A model generated the notes under the pieces. The model saw only the letters and a program-made list of their open reading frames with translations, ran no database searches and was not told the DNA's origin. Shown one piece after another: positions 6,501 to 11,218 of a stretch of DNA of 11,218 nucleotides. Location of the stretch: assembly GCA_049585195.1 (NCBI GenBank), contig JBAUZG010000338.1:1-11218 (forward strand), in the 5' to 3' direction. Position 1 is the first letter of the stretch. Each line of letters begins with the position of its first letter. Both the position numbers and the translations under genes were made by a program. Source of the DNA: KBS-96 sp049585195. GTDB lineage: Bacteria; Acidobacteriota; Terriglobia; Bryobacterales; Bryobacteraceae.

Positions 6501-8391
6501 CCCTGGCACGGGAGATAATAGAACGCACCAGATCGCGGCGCTCCTGAACCAGCTTCAGCGAATGCTTGAAAAGTTGCTCATCGGGATAACGCTCGACCGC
6601 CTCCTTCAATACGCTCAGCTTGCGATCGAGGTCCATCTCGGCTTCCGCCTGCGCATTAATGCGCCCAATCGCGCCCGACTTCTCTTGCCGCCGCACCTCC
6701 TCTACTTCCAGCTTCAGCGCCTGAAACATGGGTTCGCCCGACCGCTTCGCCAAAACCTCGTTGCATAGCTGAAGCGCCCTTGTAAAGTCGCGGGAAGCCA
6801 AAGCTGTGCGCCCTTCGGTGTACATGCTCTCGAGCTTGTCGCGCTCGGACCGGATCTTCTGATAGAGGCTCTGATGCTGAGGATCGATTTGCGAGTTCGG
6901 TGAAACGCTGCGCTGCAATTCGATAATGCGTTCGAGCTTGTTCAGCGCCGTACTGATTTCCCCATTTTTGTAACAGGCCAGCGCGGATTCGTAGAACTGC
7001 TCCTGTTGCTTGCGCAGCTTCGAAATTTCGAGTTCGCGCCGGTGAATTCGCCTTACAAACTCGCGCGCACGGGTGTTTGAGCCGTCAATCTTGAGAATTT
7101 CGGCCAGCGCTTGCCTGGCCTGCGCAAAAAGCTGGTTGTCGAAGTGCTGATCGGCCAGCCGGAACCAATCTTCAATCTGATGGGCATGCTTTTGGCGCTC
7201 GATCTGCGACTTCATCGCCAGCGCATGCACGTTGGCGGGCTCGATCTCTAGTACACTGAGCACTTTTGGCAAGGCCAAATCGTATTCGCCCTCTTCGATC
7301 CGGGCGCGGGCGCCTTCCAGAAACTGGCGAACCGTTTTTGCGCGCATCGCCTGCTCAATCTGCGATCGCATCGTCGCCAATTCCGGTTCAACGTTGCCTT
7401 CCGATTCCAGTTCGCACAGGATTTCGAGGGCAAACTGATGATCGCCGTCAGTGAAGGCCTTTCTCATGCGGTCAATTCGCGGCTGAATCTTGCTCGGCTT
7501 GAAGCGCTCGATCGGCTCATTGCGAACGGCCTTCCTGAGTGTTTCGGCAAACTCCCGAATCGTCGGGTAACGGTGAATCGGTTGCTTCGCCAGCGCTTTG
7601 TGAACGGTCCGGCTGATTGGAATGCTGACCGCCGGATTAAGTTCGGAGACCGGCGGTGGGTTGTAGTTGCGCAGCGCTTCCGCCATATCTACTTCCGTTT
7701 CGCGCGCAAATGGCTTACTTCCAGTCAGAGCCTCATAGCAAACGACACCGAGTGAAAACACATCGGAACTGGGCGTGGCGGGTTTCATTTCGAGCTGTTC
7801 CGGCGCCATATAATGCAGCGTGCCCTTGATGCCGGTGACGGTGCGCGCGCCGGCCAGATGAACGACGCCGAAATCGATAATTTTCACCGTGTCGTCATCC
7901 ATGACGAAGATGTTGCTGGGTTTCAGATCGCGATGCACGAGGCCCCGATCGTGAGCTGCCTGCAACCCTTTGCATGCCTGTCCCATGATTTCGACGACGC
8001 GTTCCGGTTCGAGCCGCCGGCCGCTCATTTGGATGAGCTTGTCGAGCGTTGCACCGGGCAATAAGGGCATTACGAAATACGGCTTATGCTGGCCGTTATC
8101 GATGAACTCTCCGGTGTCGAGAATGTCGACAATATTCGGATGGCAGAGGCGGGCAAGCACCGTCCATTCTTTTTCGAACAATTCGACAGCTGCGGGATCG
8201 ATTGACCCCCACATTGTCTTTATGGCGACAAAGCGCTTCGTGACGCTGTCGTATGCCTTATAGACGACGCCCATACCGCCTTGACCAATGGGCGGGTCCT
8301 TCAGCTCGTAACGGCCTCCGACTACCTTCGAGCTCGGCATGACATCAGCTACTATCCAGTCTCCCTGATTTGCTTCCGGATCAGTCCTCAT
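3541..8391 (-). CDS. Giant transmembrane Ser/Thr protein kinase with TPR-like and PEGA-like regions
   Basis: A 1616-residue Hanks-type protein kinase, probably active. Residues 28-290 form the kinase domain: Gly-rich loop IGQGGMGVVY (35-44), Lys 58 in VAIK, HRDLKPSN (153-160), DFG (173-175), GTLHYMAPE (190-198), and Thr 184/186 in the activation segment. Residues about 300-870 are repeated TPR-like amphipathic helices, with signatures such as ALNKLERIIEL and AIVKLRDAMQLDEKNSAI. A Ser/Arg/Pro-rich linker (875-960) leads to one membrane helix (about 963-983). Outside are roughly five PEGA-like beta units (about 996-1062, 1066-1130, 1217-1292, 1311-1370, 1387-1455), with GxhxhxhxxxGY cores such as GKYEVKVSKGGY. 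The C-terminal domain (1468-1616) is beta-rich and unassigned, possibly jelly-roll. An in-frame TGA three codons before the ATG bounds the start; ATG 8340 (residue 18) is the alternative. Neither has a Shine-Dalgarno sequence. Targets and ligand are unknown. Confidence 0.95.
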   Translation of the reverse strand: MRTDPEANQGDWIVADVMPSSKVVGGRYELKDPPIGQGGMGVVYKAYDSVTKRFVAIKTMWGSIDPAAVELFEKEWTVLARLCHPNIVDILDTGEFIDNGQHKPYFVMPLLPGATLDKLIQMSGRRLEPERVVEIMGQACKGLQAAHDRGLVHRDLKPSNIFVMDDDTVKIIDFGVVHLAGARTVTGIKGTLHYMAPEQLEMKPATPSSDVFSLGVVCYEALTGSKPFARETEVDMAEALRNYNPPPVSELNPAVSIPISRTVHKALAKQPIHRYPTIREFAETLRKAVRNEPIERFKPSKIQPRIDRMRKAFTDGDHQFALEILCELESEGNVEPELATMRSQIEQAMRAKTVRQFLEGARARIEEGEYDLALPKVLSVLEIEPANVHALAMKSQIERQKHAHQIEDWFRLADQHFDNQLFAQARQALAEILKIDGSNTRAREFVRRIHRRELEISKLRKQQEQFYESALACYKNGEISTALNKLERIIELQRSVSPNSQIDPQHQSLYQKIRSERDKLESMYTEGRTALASRDFTRALQLCNEVLAKRSGEPMFQALKLEVEEVRRQEKSGAIGRINAQAEAEMDLDRKLSVLKEAVERYPDEQLFKHSLKLVQERRDLVRSIISRARAYEEKNQYSEALGQWDILRNVYGQFPGLDLELERLRLRREDQTREETKARLVEEIERLMSSGDYSKADQAAAEALGQFPEDGELVRLRKLAQSAEAKSRQALLLYEEAQKLSSEGNDLAAIVKLRDAMQLDEKNSAIRAALQSGLVEYARGIVAQDWREAAGFVEEALQIDDSDPVAKSLLAIVEDNKRRQVVDRYLSEARDLQGAGNLEAALEKARQGCKEHPTEIRLAQLHSRLSQAVERKRAETSRRASVGAGESSRRGPAATATERTPPSWGRQMPDDWNGSAATVVGGFGPPNHVRPFTPNPNRSPEFDTRELDPRRRARTSSARKRLLWLWWIGATAAILVGVALAVRHFKINTPLGGVSVTLSADDAPSPRFQLDGQPISGNHVRVRSGVHRVSASADGFRAEEKILDVSAFATSPVSIPFHLELLPPQIQILSDIRRGQAVLDGSATDLQGGNFTRSDISAGSHTLQILQQGRQVLGFDFEVGPDESVQIFGPIKGSTLPAMVVSSRANSAHVLATPGLLASLAGHRPQPIPPAGADFALQRGSNDFVVSDGKAERHWNLEYTAGAALFVQLGFARETGTLMVKSNVPDAEVSISPPSGRPFLSGGLVNGARILSLRPGKYEVKVSKGGYQELEPQIAEVSKDERKEVSFDLTPIPVPTPAVTEVRPVVPVQADLSIDALQPGTEIYADNNRIGVAASSGTFQGELKPGQHTFVFRKSGYEDFKIARNLEPGPNALSAADMAKGQLALLDVLVKPQDATIECRRNGETAGQELSNGARVALKPGAYNLTVTSKGYSTQSESVTLYPGKSSHVELALVAIKPPPVVPDPNSFADPASWTKTDEGWYLHQPTTYAWFRKGDGVTHLFVYKPAKQPVLGGLVNRTARIDWTLDYKDDQRIEYSLEENQLRRTVVAPSVPAKEVRLDVPPGNQPYFQLDLSVTADEVSVKIDGQTVDTVSRPDPGTPAGKLGFRGPVSLVIR

Positions 8392-8501
8392 TGCAATTCA
8401 GCAACCAGCGCTTTTAGGACGGAAGCCGCCGCCAGCCCCACCAGGGGACCAGCCAATTTCAGCGACTGGACTCTCTAGAACGACCCTGACAGCGCTCTCC
8501 G
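8392..8501. other. Spacer ahead of the kinase gene
   Basis: These 110 bases separate the small hypothetical gene from the kinase. They hold a CCCC/GGGG inverted repeat with a 4-base loop (8436-8447), but no T-tract that would make it a convincing terminator and no recognisable -35/-10 pair. An overlapping open frame through this stretch is rich in Arg, Ser, Ala and Gly and looks like chance. Confidence 0.4.
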
Positions 8502-8822
8502 CTATTCTCGCAGAGGCAGGCTCCGCAGGAGATTCACGGCCGTCAGCATTCGTTGCTGCGCAAGCGACTGGGAACGAAGCCGTGCCGCTTGAATTCCTTC
8601 GAGCAAAGCTGTAGCTGCGACGTAGGCGCCCGGGAAAAAGCATTCTAGACGCGAGAGCTCTATGCAGTCCTGAGAAAGGCCAGCAAGCTGCGCATCGCCA
8701 ATCCGGTATTCAGGGTCGCCCGTGATTGACTCCAGCGCGCTGATCACCTTGTCTAGTTCCTTCACTACGCTAGCCGTGCTCCGTACTGAAACGGATAGTA
8801 GACACACTCGAATGACTCGCAT
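8502..8822 (-). CDS. Hypothetical protein, 106 residues
   Basis: I do not recognise this protein. It begins at an ATG with a short hydrophobic/basic stretch (MRVIRVCLLSVSV) that is too polar for a clear signal peptide. The rest looks helical and amphipathic, for example VVKELDKVISALESI (residues 19-33) and AATALLEGIQAARLRSQSLAQQ (69-90), around a central stretch with two cysteines (DCIELSRLEC). The balanced composition, rich in Leu, Ala and Ser, favours a genuine gene over a chance frame in GC-rich DNA. Against it, no Shine-Dalgarno sequence precedes the ATG, and inverted repeats lie there instead. It is the gene immediately upstream of the kinase, so an accessory role is possible but purely positional. 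Confidence 0.5.
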   Translation of the reverse strand: MRVIRVCLLSVSVRSTASVVKELDKVISALESITGDPEYRIGDAQLAGLSQDCIELSRLECFFPGAYVAATALLEGIQAARLRSQSLAQQRMLTAVNLLRSLPLRE

Positions 8823-8823
8823 T

Positions 8824-8857
8824 CAGAGGGGTATGATACATGCTTTTTACACCTCTG
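8824..8857. repeat. Inverted repeat abutting the start of the 106-residue gene
   Basis: CAGAGG (8824-8829) and CCTCTG (8852-8857) are perfect 6-bp arms around 22 bases that include the small dyad GTATGATAC. The element begins one base from the start codon at 8822. It could be an operator or a 5' leader structure. Arms this short can arise by chance. Confidence 0.3.
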
Positions 8858-8898
8858 CGCGAAACTCTTTCCAGCTCAATTTTATATCGCTGGTCATT

Positions 8899-8917
8899 GC
8901 TCGGGATATATCCGAGC
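8899..8917. repeat. Hairpin-forming inverted repeat in the spacer after the phosphatase-like gene
   Basis: GCTCGG and CCGAGC arms (6 bp) surround an AT-rich 7-base loop. The element lies about 65 bases beyond the phosphatase-like stop codon and 77 bases before the next start. No run of T follows on the minus strand, so a classical Rho-independent terminator is doubtful. A protein-binding site or transcript-end structure is possible. Confidence 0.4.
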
Positions 8918-8981
8918 ACTCGCAGGCGCAATGAAAGGTCCTGATGGAAAAACCGTTGAGTACCAGAACTTATTGTGGACT

Positions 8982-9437
8982 CTATCTGGGCCGGCGGGCC
9001 AAACGGCTAAGCACCCTAGAGCCAGCTGCCTTTGCCCGAGGTCTTGATTCGCGCCGGAGCTCCAGGATCAGCCGCATAACCAGCGTCTCGATCTGGTCTC
9101 GAACCTCCCGATACATTTCGACTGGCTGCCCGATCGGATCCTCTATTTTCCACTCCTTGACTTCAATGGGAATGCGATTAGGAAGTTTGATGCCGCTCAT
9201 GTTCACGAGAAGATCGAGGTCCGCCATGGCGACCGACCCCAAGTCCTTCGTATGCTGGCCCTCCAGGGGAACGTTCTTTTCTTGCATCACGTCGAAGGTC
9301 AGCGGCTGAACGATAGGGGCAGGCGACAGGCCGGCGCTCGAGGCCCGTAGAACATCTGCGCCGTAAAACTTCGCGAATCCCTCCGCCATCTGGCTGCGGC
9401 ACGAATTGCCGACGCACAGGAAGAGAACATGTTTCAC
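8982..9437 (-). CDS. Low-molecular-weight phosphatase / ArsC-like protein
   Basis: A 151-residue protein of the LMW protein tyrosine phosphatase / thioredoxin-type arsenate reductase superfamily. The N-terminal phosphate loop CVGNSCRS gives nucleophile Cys 8 and Arg 14 of the CX5R motif, with Cys 13 able to form a disulfide with Cys 8. Asp 100 in EDPIGQP is the expected general acid. The second cysteine pair of thioredoxin-coupled ArsC is missing: the equivalent stretch reads LVNMSGIKLP, and Cys 8 and 13 are the only cysteines. That favours a phosphatase, or a reductase using another thiol, over a classical ArsC. A basic tail of about 24 residues follows the fold. It starts with GTG preceded by AGGAG at a 6-base spacing, 40 bases after pdxT. 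No arsenic-resistance genes are nearby. Confidence 0.85.
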   Translation of the reverse strand: MKHVLFLCVGNSCRSQMAEGFAKFYGADVLRASSAGLSPAPIVQPLTFDVMQEKNVPLEGQHTKDLGSVAMADLDLLVNMSGIKLPNRIPIEVKEWKIEDPIGQPVEMYREVRDQIETLVMRLILELRRESRPRAKAAGSRVLSRLARRPR

Positions 9438-9443
9438 TGTATG

Positions 9444-9448
9444 CTCCT
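9444..9448 (-). promoter_or_regulatory. Ribosome binding site of the phosphatase-like gene
   Basis: AGGAG on the minus strand, six bases before the GTG at 9437. It supports that non-ATG start and shows the gene can be translated independently within the pdxST transcript. Confidence 0.7.
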
Positions 9449-9477
9449 GATTCTAGCCGATTTAGCGATCGTTACAA

Positions 9478-10134
9478 TCAGTTTTCACACGAATCGGACA
9501 AGTCTGGTTTACTCCCGCAGTACTGGGTTTCATGCTGGTATCCGGCCGCGTGCCAGCCGTTTTGTTCGGCCACCTTCTTTAGAAAGTGCCGGTGGATGCG
9601 GTCATCGACGGTCAGTTCGGGGTGAAATGTAGCGGCCATATGTTTCCCCTCCTCCACGAGTACGGGATCATGCATGTAAGTGATCAGAACGCGCGTTTCG
9701 TCTCCGGCGCGGCGGATAATCGGAGCGCGGATAAAGACGGCTTCCACCGGACGTCCATCGAGGGTCAATTGAATAATGCGGCTGTCGATCTGGCGGCCAT
9801 AGGCGTTGCGTTCTACGGTGAGGTCCATCAATCCGAGCGCTTCCTGCTCCGGGTTCACGACATGTTTTGCGAGCAGGATCGCTCCGGCACAAGTCCCGAA
9901 AATCGGTTTCCTGGCGCCGAATCGCCGCAGCGGCTCAAACAGTTTCTCCTCCTGAAGAAGCTTCAGCATGGTCGTGCTCTCACCGCCCGGGATAATGAGC
10001 CCGTCGATCCGGTCAAGATCGGCCTCAGTGCGTACTTCGACCGCGTTTGCGCCGACGCGCTCGAGAGCGCGCCGGTGTGCCTCAAAGTCGCCCTGCAAGG
10101 CGAGTACGCCGATGGTCGATTTCTCCGTTTGCAT
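9478..10134 (-). CDS. pdxT: Pyridoxal 5'-phosphate synthase glutaminase subunit PdxT
   Basis: PdxT is the class I glutaminase that hydrolyses glutamine and channels ammonia to PdxS for the one-step synthesis of pyridoxal 5'-phosphate. All family landmarks are present in the 218-residue protein: GVLALQGD (9-16), PGGEST (49-54), the nucleophile Cys 82 in GTCAGA, ERNAYGRQ (108-115), FIRAP (134-138), and the His-Glu pair of the triad in HPEL (His 171, Glu 173). About 30 residues beyond the usual end, after HRHFLKKV, form a polar tail with no recognisable motif, making it somewhat longer than typical PdxT of about 190-200 residues. It starts 34 bases after the pdxS stop. That spacer contains heptamer-like repeats rather than a Shine-Dalgarno sequence. 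Confidence 0.97.
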   Translation of the reverse strand: MQTEKSTIGVLALQGDFEAHRRALERVGANAVEVRTEADLDRIDGLIIPGGESTTMLKLLQEEKLFEPLRRFGARKPIFGTCAGAILLAKHVVNPEQEALGLMDLTVERNAYGRQIDSRIIQLTLDGRPVEAVFIRAPIIRRAGDETRVLITYMHDPVLVEEGKHMAATFHPELTVDDRIHRHFLKKVAEQNGWHAAGYQHETQYCGSKPDLSDSCEN

Positions 10135-10142
10135 TTCGGCTG

Positions 10143-10170
10143 TCAGCTGTTAGCTTTCAGCTGCTGAGCT
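10143..10170. repeat. Heptamer-like tandem repeat in the pdxS-pdxT spacer
   Basis: The plus strand reads TCAGCTG, TTAGCTT, TCAGCTG, CTGAGCT: a 7-base period built on the palindrome AGCT, fairly clean for three units and degenerate in the fourth. The two CAGCTG units can also pair with each other across eight bases. It fills most of the 34-base spacer and touches the pdxS stop codon. I recall similar TNAGCTN strings between genes in Acidobacteria, but could not check this. Confidence 0.5.
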
Positions 10171-11056
10171 ACCAGCCACGCGTCTGCATAAGTTCCGCCT
10201 CGCCCAGTTTCGAGATGTCGAGCCCGGGCATGGCGTCGCCGAGTTCTTCGCTCGCTTCGAGCAGCTTTTCGGGATCGCGATAATAGGTGGCCGCCTTCAC
10301 GATTGCTTTCGCGCGCTTTTCTGGATCGGAAGATTTGAAAATTCCCGAACCGACGAAAACGGCTTCCGCGCCCAGCTGCATCACCAAAGCGGCGTCAGCG
10401 GGAGTCGCGATGCCGCCGGCCGAGAAATTCGGCACGGGCAGCTTGCCATTAGCCGCGACATATTCGACGAGCTCGAGCGGCGCTTGCAGGTTTTTAGCTT
10501 CTCGGACCAACTCTTCCTTACCTAGCACTGTGAGCTGCTTCATCTCCTTGACAATGGTGCGGATGTGGCGAACGGCCTCGACGATGTTGCCGGAACCGGC
10601 CTCGCCTTTAGTTCGAATCATGGCCGCACCCTCCGCAATCCGCCGCAAAGCTTCGCCGAGATTACGCGCGCCGCATACGAAAGGCACTTTGAAGTCGTGC
10701 TTCGAAACGTGATGTTCTTCGTCCGCGGGAGTGAGGACCTCGCTTTCATCGATATAGTCGACTCCAAGCGCTTCGAGAATCCGCGCTTCCATGAAATGGC
10801 CGATCCGCACCTTAGCCATGACAGGTATGGTGACTGCCCGCATGATCTCACGGATGACTTTGATATTCGACATACGGGCCACTCCACCCTCTTTGCGAAT
10901 ATCGGCCGGCACGCGCTCGAGTGCCATCACAGCGCTTGCGCCCGCCTTCTCGGCAATTAATGCCTGCTCAGCATTGACGACGTCCATAATGACGCCGCCT
11001 TTTAGCATTTCTGCCAGTCCGACCTTGAGCCGGAACGGCTCGCTGAAGAAATTCAC
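10169..11056 (-). CDS. pdxS: Pyridoxal 5'-phosphate synthase subunit PdxS
   Basis: PdxS (also called Pdx1) condenses ribose 5-phosphate, glyceraldehyde 3-phosphate and PdxT-derived ammonia into pyridoxal 5'-phosphate, in a dodecamer of TIM barrels. The 295-residue length is normal for the family. Catalytic residues are visible: Asp 25 in GGVIMDVVNAEQA, Lys 82 in PVMAKVRIGH, Asp 103 in DYIDESEVLTPAD and Lys 150 in RTKGEAGSGN, together with the phosphate-site GGIATPADAA and FVGSGIFKS segments. The start is a GTG preceded by AGGAAGGAG at a 7-base spacing. It lies 26 bases after the stop of the upstream aminotransferase-like fragment and directly precedes pdxT, the usual gene order. Confidence 0.98.
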   Translation of the reverse strand: MNFFSEPFRLKVGLAEMLKGGVIMDVVNAEQALIAEKAGASAVMALERVPADIRKEGGVARMSNIKVIREIMRAVTIPVMAKVRIGHFMEARILEALGVDYIDESEVLTPADEEHHVSKHDFKVPFVCGARNLGEALRRIAEGAAMIRTKGEAGSGNIVEAVRHIRTIVKEMKQLTVLGKEELVREAKNLQAPLELVEYVAANGKLPVPNFSAGGIATPADAALVMQLGAEAVFVGSGIFKSSDPEKRAKAIVKAATYYRDPEKLLEASEELGDAMPGLDISKLGEAELMQTRGW

Positions 11057-11063
11057 TGCAGTA

Positions 11064-11072
11064 CTCCTTCCT
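11064..11072 (-). promoter_or_regulatory. Strong ribosome binding site of pdxS
   Basis: AGGAAGGAG on the minus strand with 7 bases to the GTG start at 11056. It is the best Shine-Dalgarno match in the window and fixes the pdxS start. Confidence 0.8.
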
Positions 11073-11082
11073 GACGTCGTAT

Positions 11083-11218
11083 TCAGACCAGCACGGGCGC
11101 TGGCTCAAATTCTTTTTGTGTCATTGCTATCAACTGGTTGGCAGCGGTTGTTCCGATGACCCGAATGCCATTCTCGATTTGCAGGGGCGATAGGCCCCCA
11201 AAGCTCAGGCGCAAGCCG
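11083..11218 (-). CDS. C-terminal end of a probable fold-type-I aminotransferase or MocR/PdxR-type regulator (partial)
   Basis: The last 44 codons of a minus-strand gene that enters from the right edge. The frame reads GLRLSFGGLSPLQIENGIRV..., which matches the usual ending of class I/II PLP-dependent aminotransferases and of GntR-type regulators with such a domain (MocR family): L-R-L-S-F, a few residues, then Q-I-x-x-G-I-R-x-h-G. A tail of about 20 residues follows. The stop is 26 bases before pdxS, so the genes are probably co-transcribed. A MocR-type PdxR regulator is known to control pdxST in several Gram-positive bacteria, which makes this attractive. A plain aminotransferase using PLP is equally possible from this fragment. 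Confidence 0.6.
   Translation of the reverse strand, partial: GLRLSFGGLSPLQIENGIRVIGTTAANQLIAMTQKEFEPAPVLV

Noticed and set aside
5350..6768. A 472-residue open frame on the plus strand
   Set aside because: It is antisense to the TPR-like and linker part of the kinase, whose motifs and composition are clearly real. The plus-strand product shows no family motif and is rich in Arg, Leu and Pro, as expected for a shadow frame in GC-rich DNA.
8398..8643. An 81-residue minus-strand open frame between the hypothetical gene and the kinase
   Set aside because: It overlaps the better 106-residue frame, is rich in Arg, Ser, Ala and Gly, and covers a GC-rich spacer hairpin. It looks like chance.
8823..8900. 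A sigma-70 promoter (TATCAT as -10) for the 106-residue gene
   Set aside because: No acceptable -35 hexamer lies 16-18 bases upstream, so it is not called.
1..11218. CRISPR arrays, tRNA or rRNA genes, insertion sequences, prophage genes
   Set aside because: No regularly spaced direct repeats, cloverleaf-like sequences, transposase motifs or phage functions were seen on either strand.

Overview
This is a chromosomal window in which every supported gene lies on the minus strand, so transcription runs from high to low coordinates. The base composition is moderately GC-rich. Several traits together suggest a soil-type Acidobacteriota (Solibacter/Bryobacterales-like) chromosome: a Tat-exported Gfo/Idh/MocA oxidoreductase, a very large Hanks-type kinase with TPR-like and PEGA-like regions, a bacterial PdxS/PdxT system, and short GC-rich intergenic repeats. 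The phylum is an inference from style and content. No rRNA or other strict taxonomic marker is present.

In transcription order, the right edge (11218 to 9437) holds the last 44 codons of a probable fold-type-I aminotransferase or MocR/PdxR-like protein. It is followed closely by pdxS and pdxT, the two subunits of the deoxyxylulose-5-phosphate-independent pyridoxal 5'-phosphate synthase. Next, 40 bases further on and with its own good ribosome binding site, comes a small CX5R phosphatase or ArsC-like protein. The spacings fit one operon. A MocR-type regulator upstream would match the known PdxR control of pdxST, but only its tail is visible.

The middle (8981 to 3541) starts with a 159-base spacer containing two inverted repeats and a 106-residue protein of unknown function. 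Then comes a 1616-residue transmembrane Ser/Thr protein kinase: an intact N-terminal kinase domain, about 570 residues of TPR-like helices, a basic linker, one membrane helix, about five PEGA-like beta units and a C-terminal beta-rich domain. It is the most distinctive gene of the window.

The left part (3476 to 1) carries the Tat-exported oxidoreductase, a protein-isoaspartate-methyltransferase-like protein, and ftsY (signal recognition particle receptor). At the very edge are the first seven codons of a gene overlapping the ftsY stop codon, possibly ribD. A 19-bp GC-rich sequence occurs twice in intergenic spacers here, in opposite orientations and differing at one position, and looks like a dispersed repeat family.

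No tRNA, rRNA, CRISPR array, insertion sequence or phage gene was seen. The long open frames on the plus strand are antisense shadows of the real genes. No stretch over 300 bases lacks a gene. The longest spacers are 972-1194 (if ftsY starts at 971) and 8823-8981.
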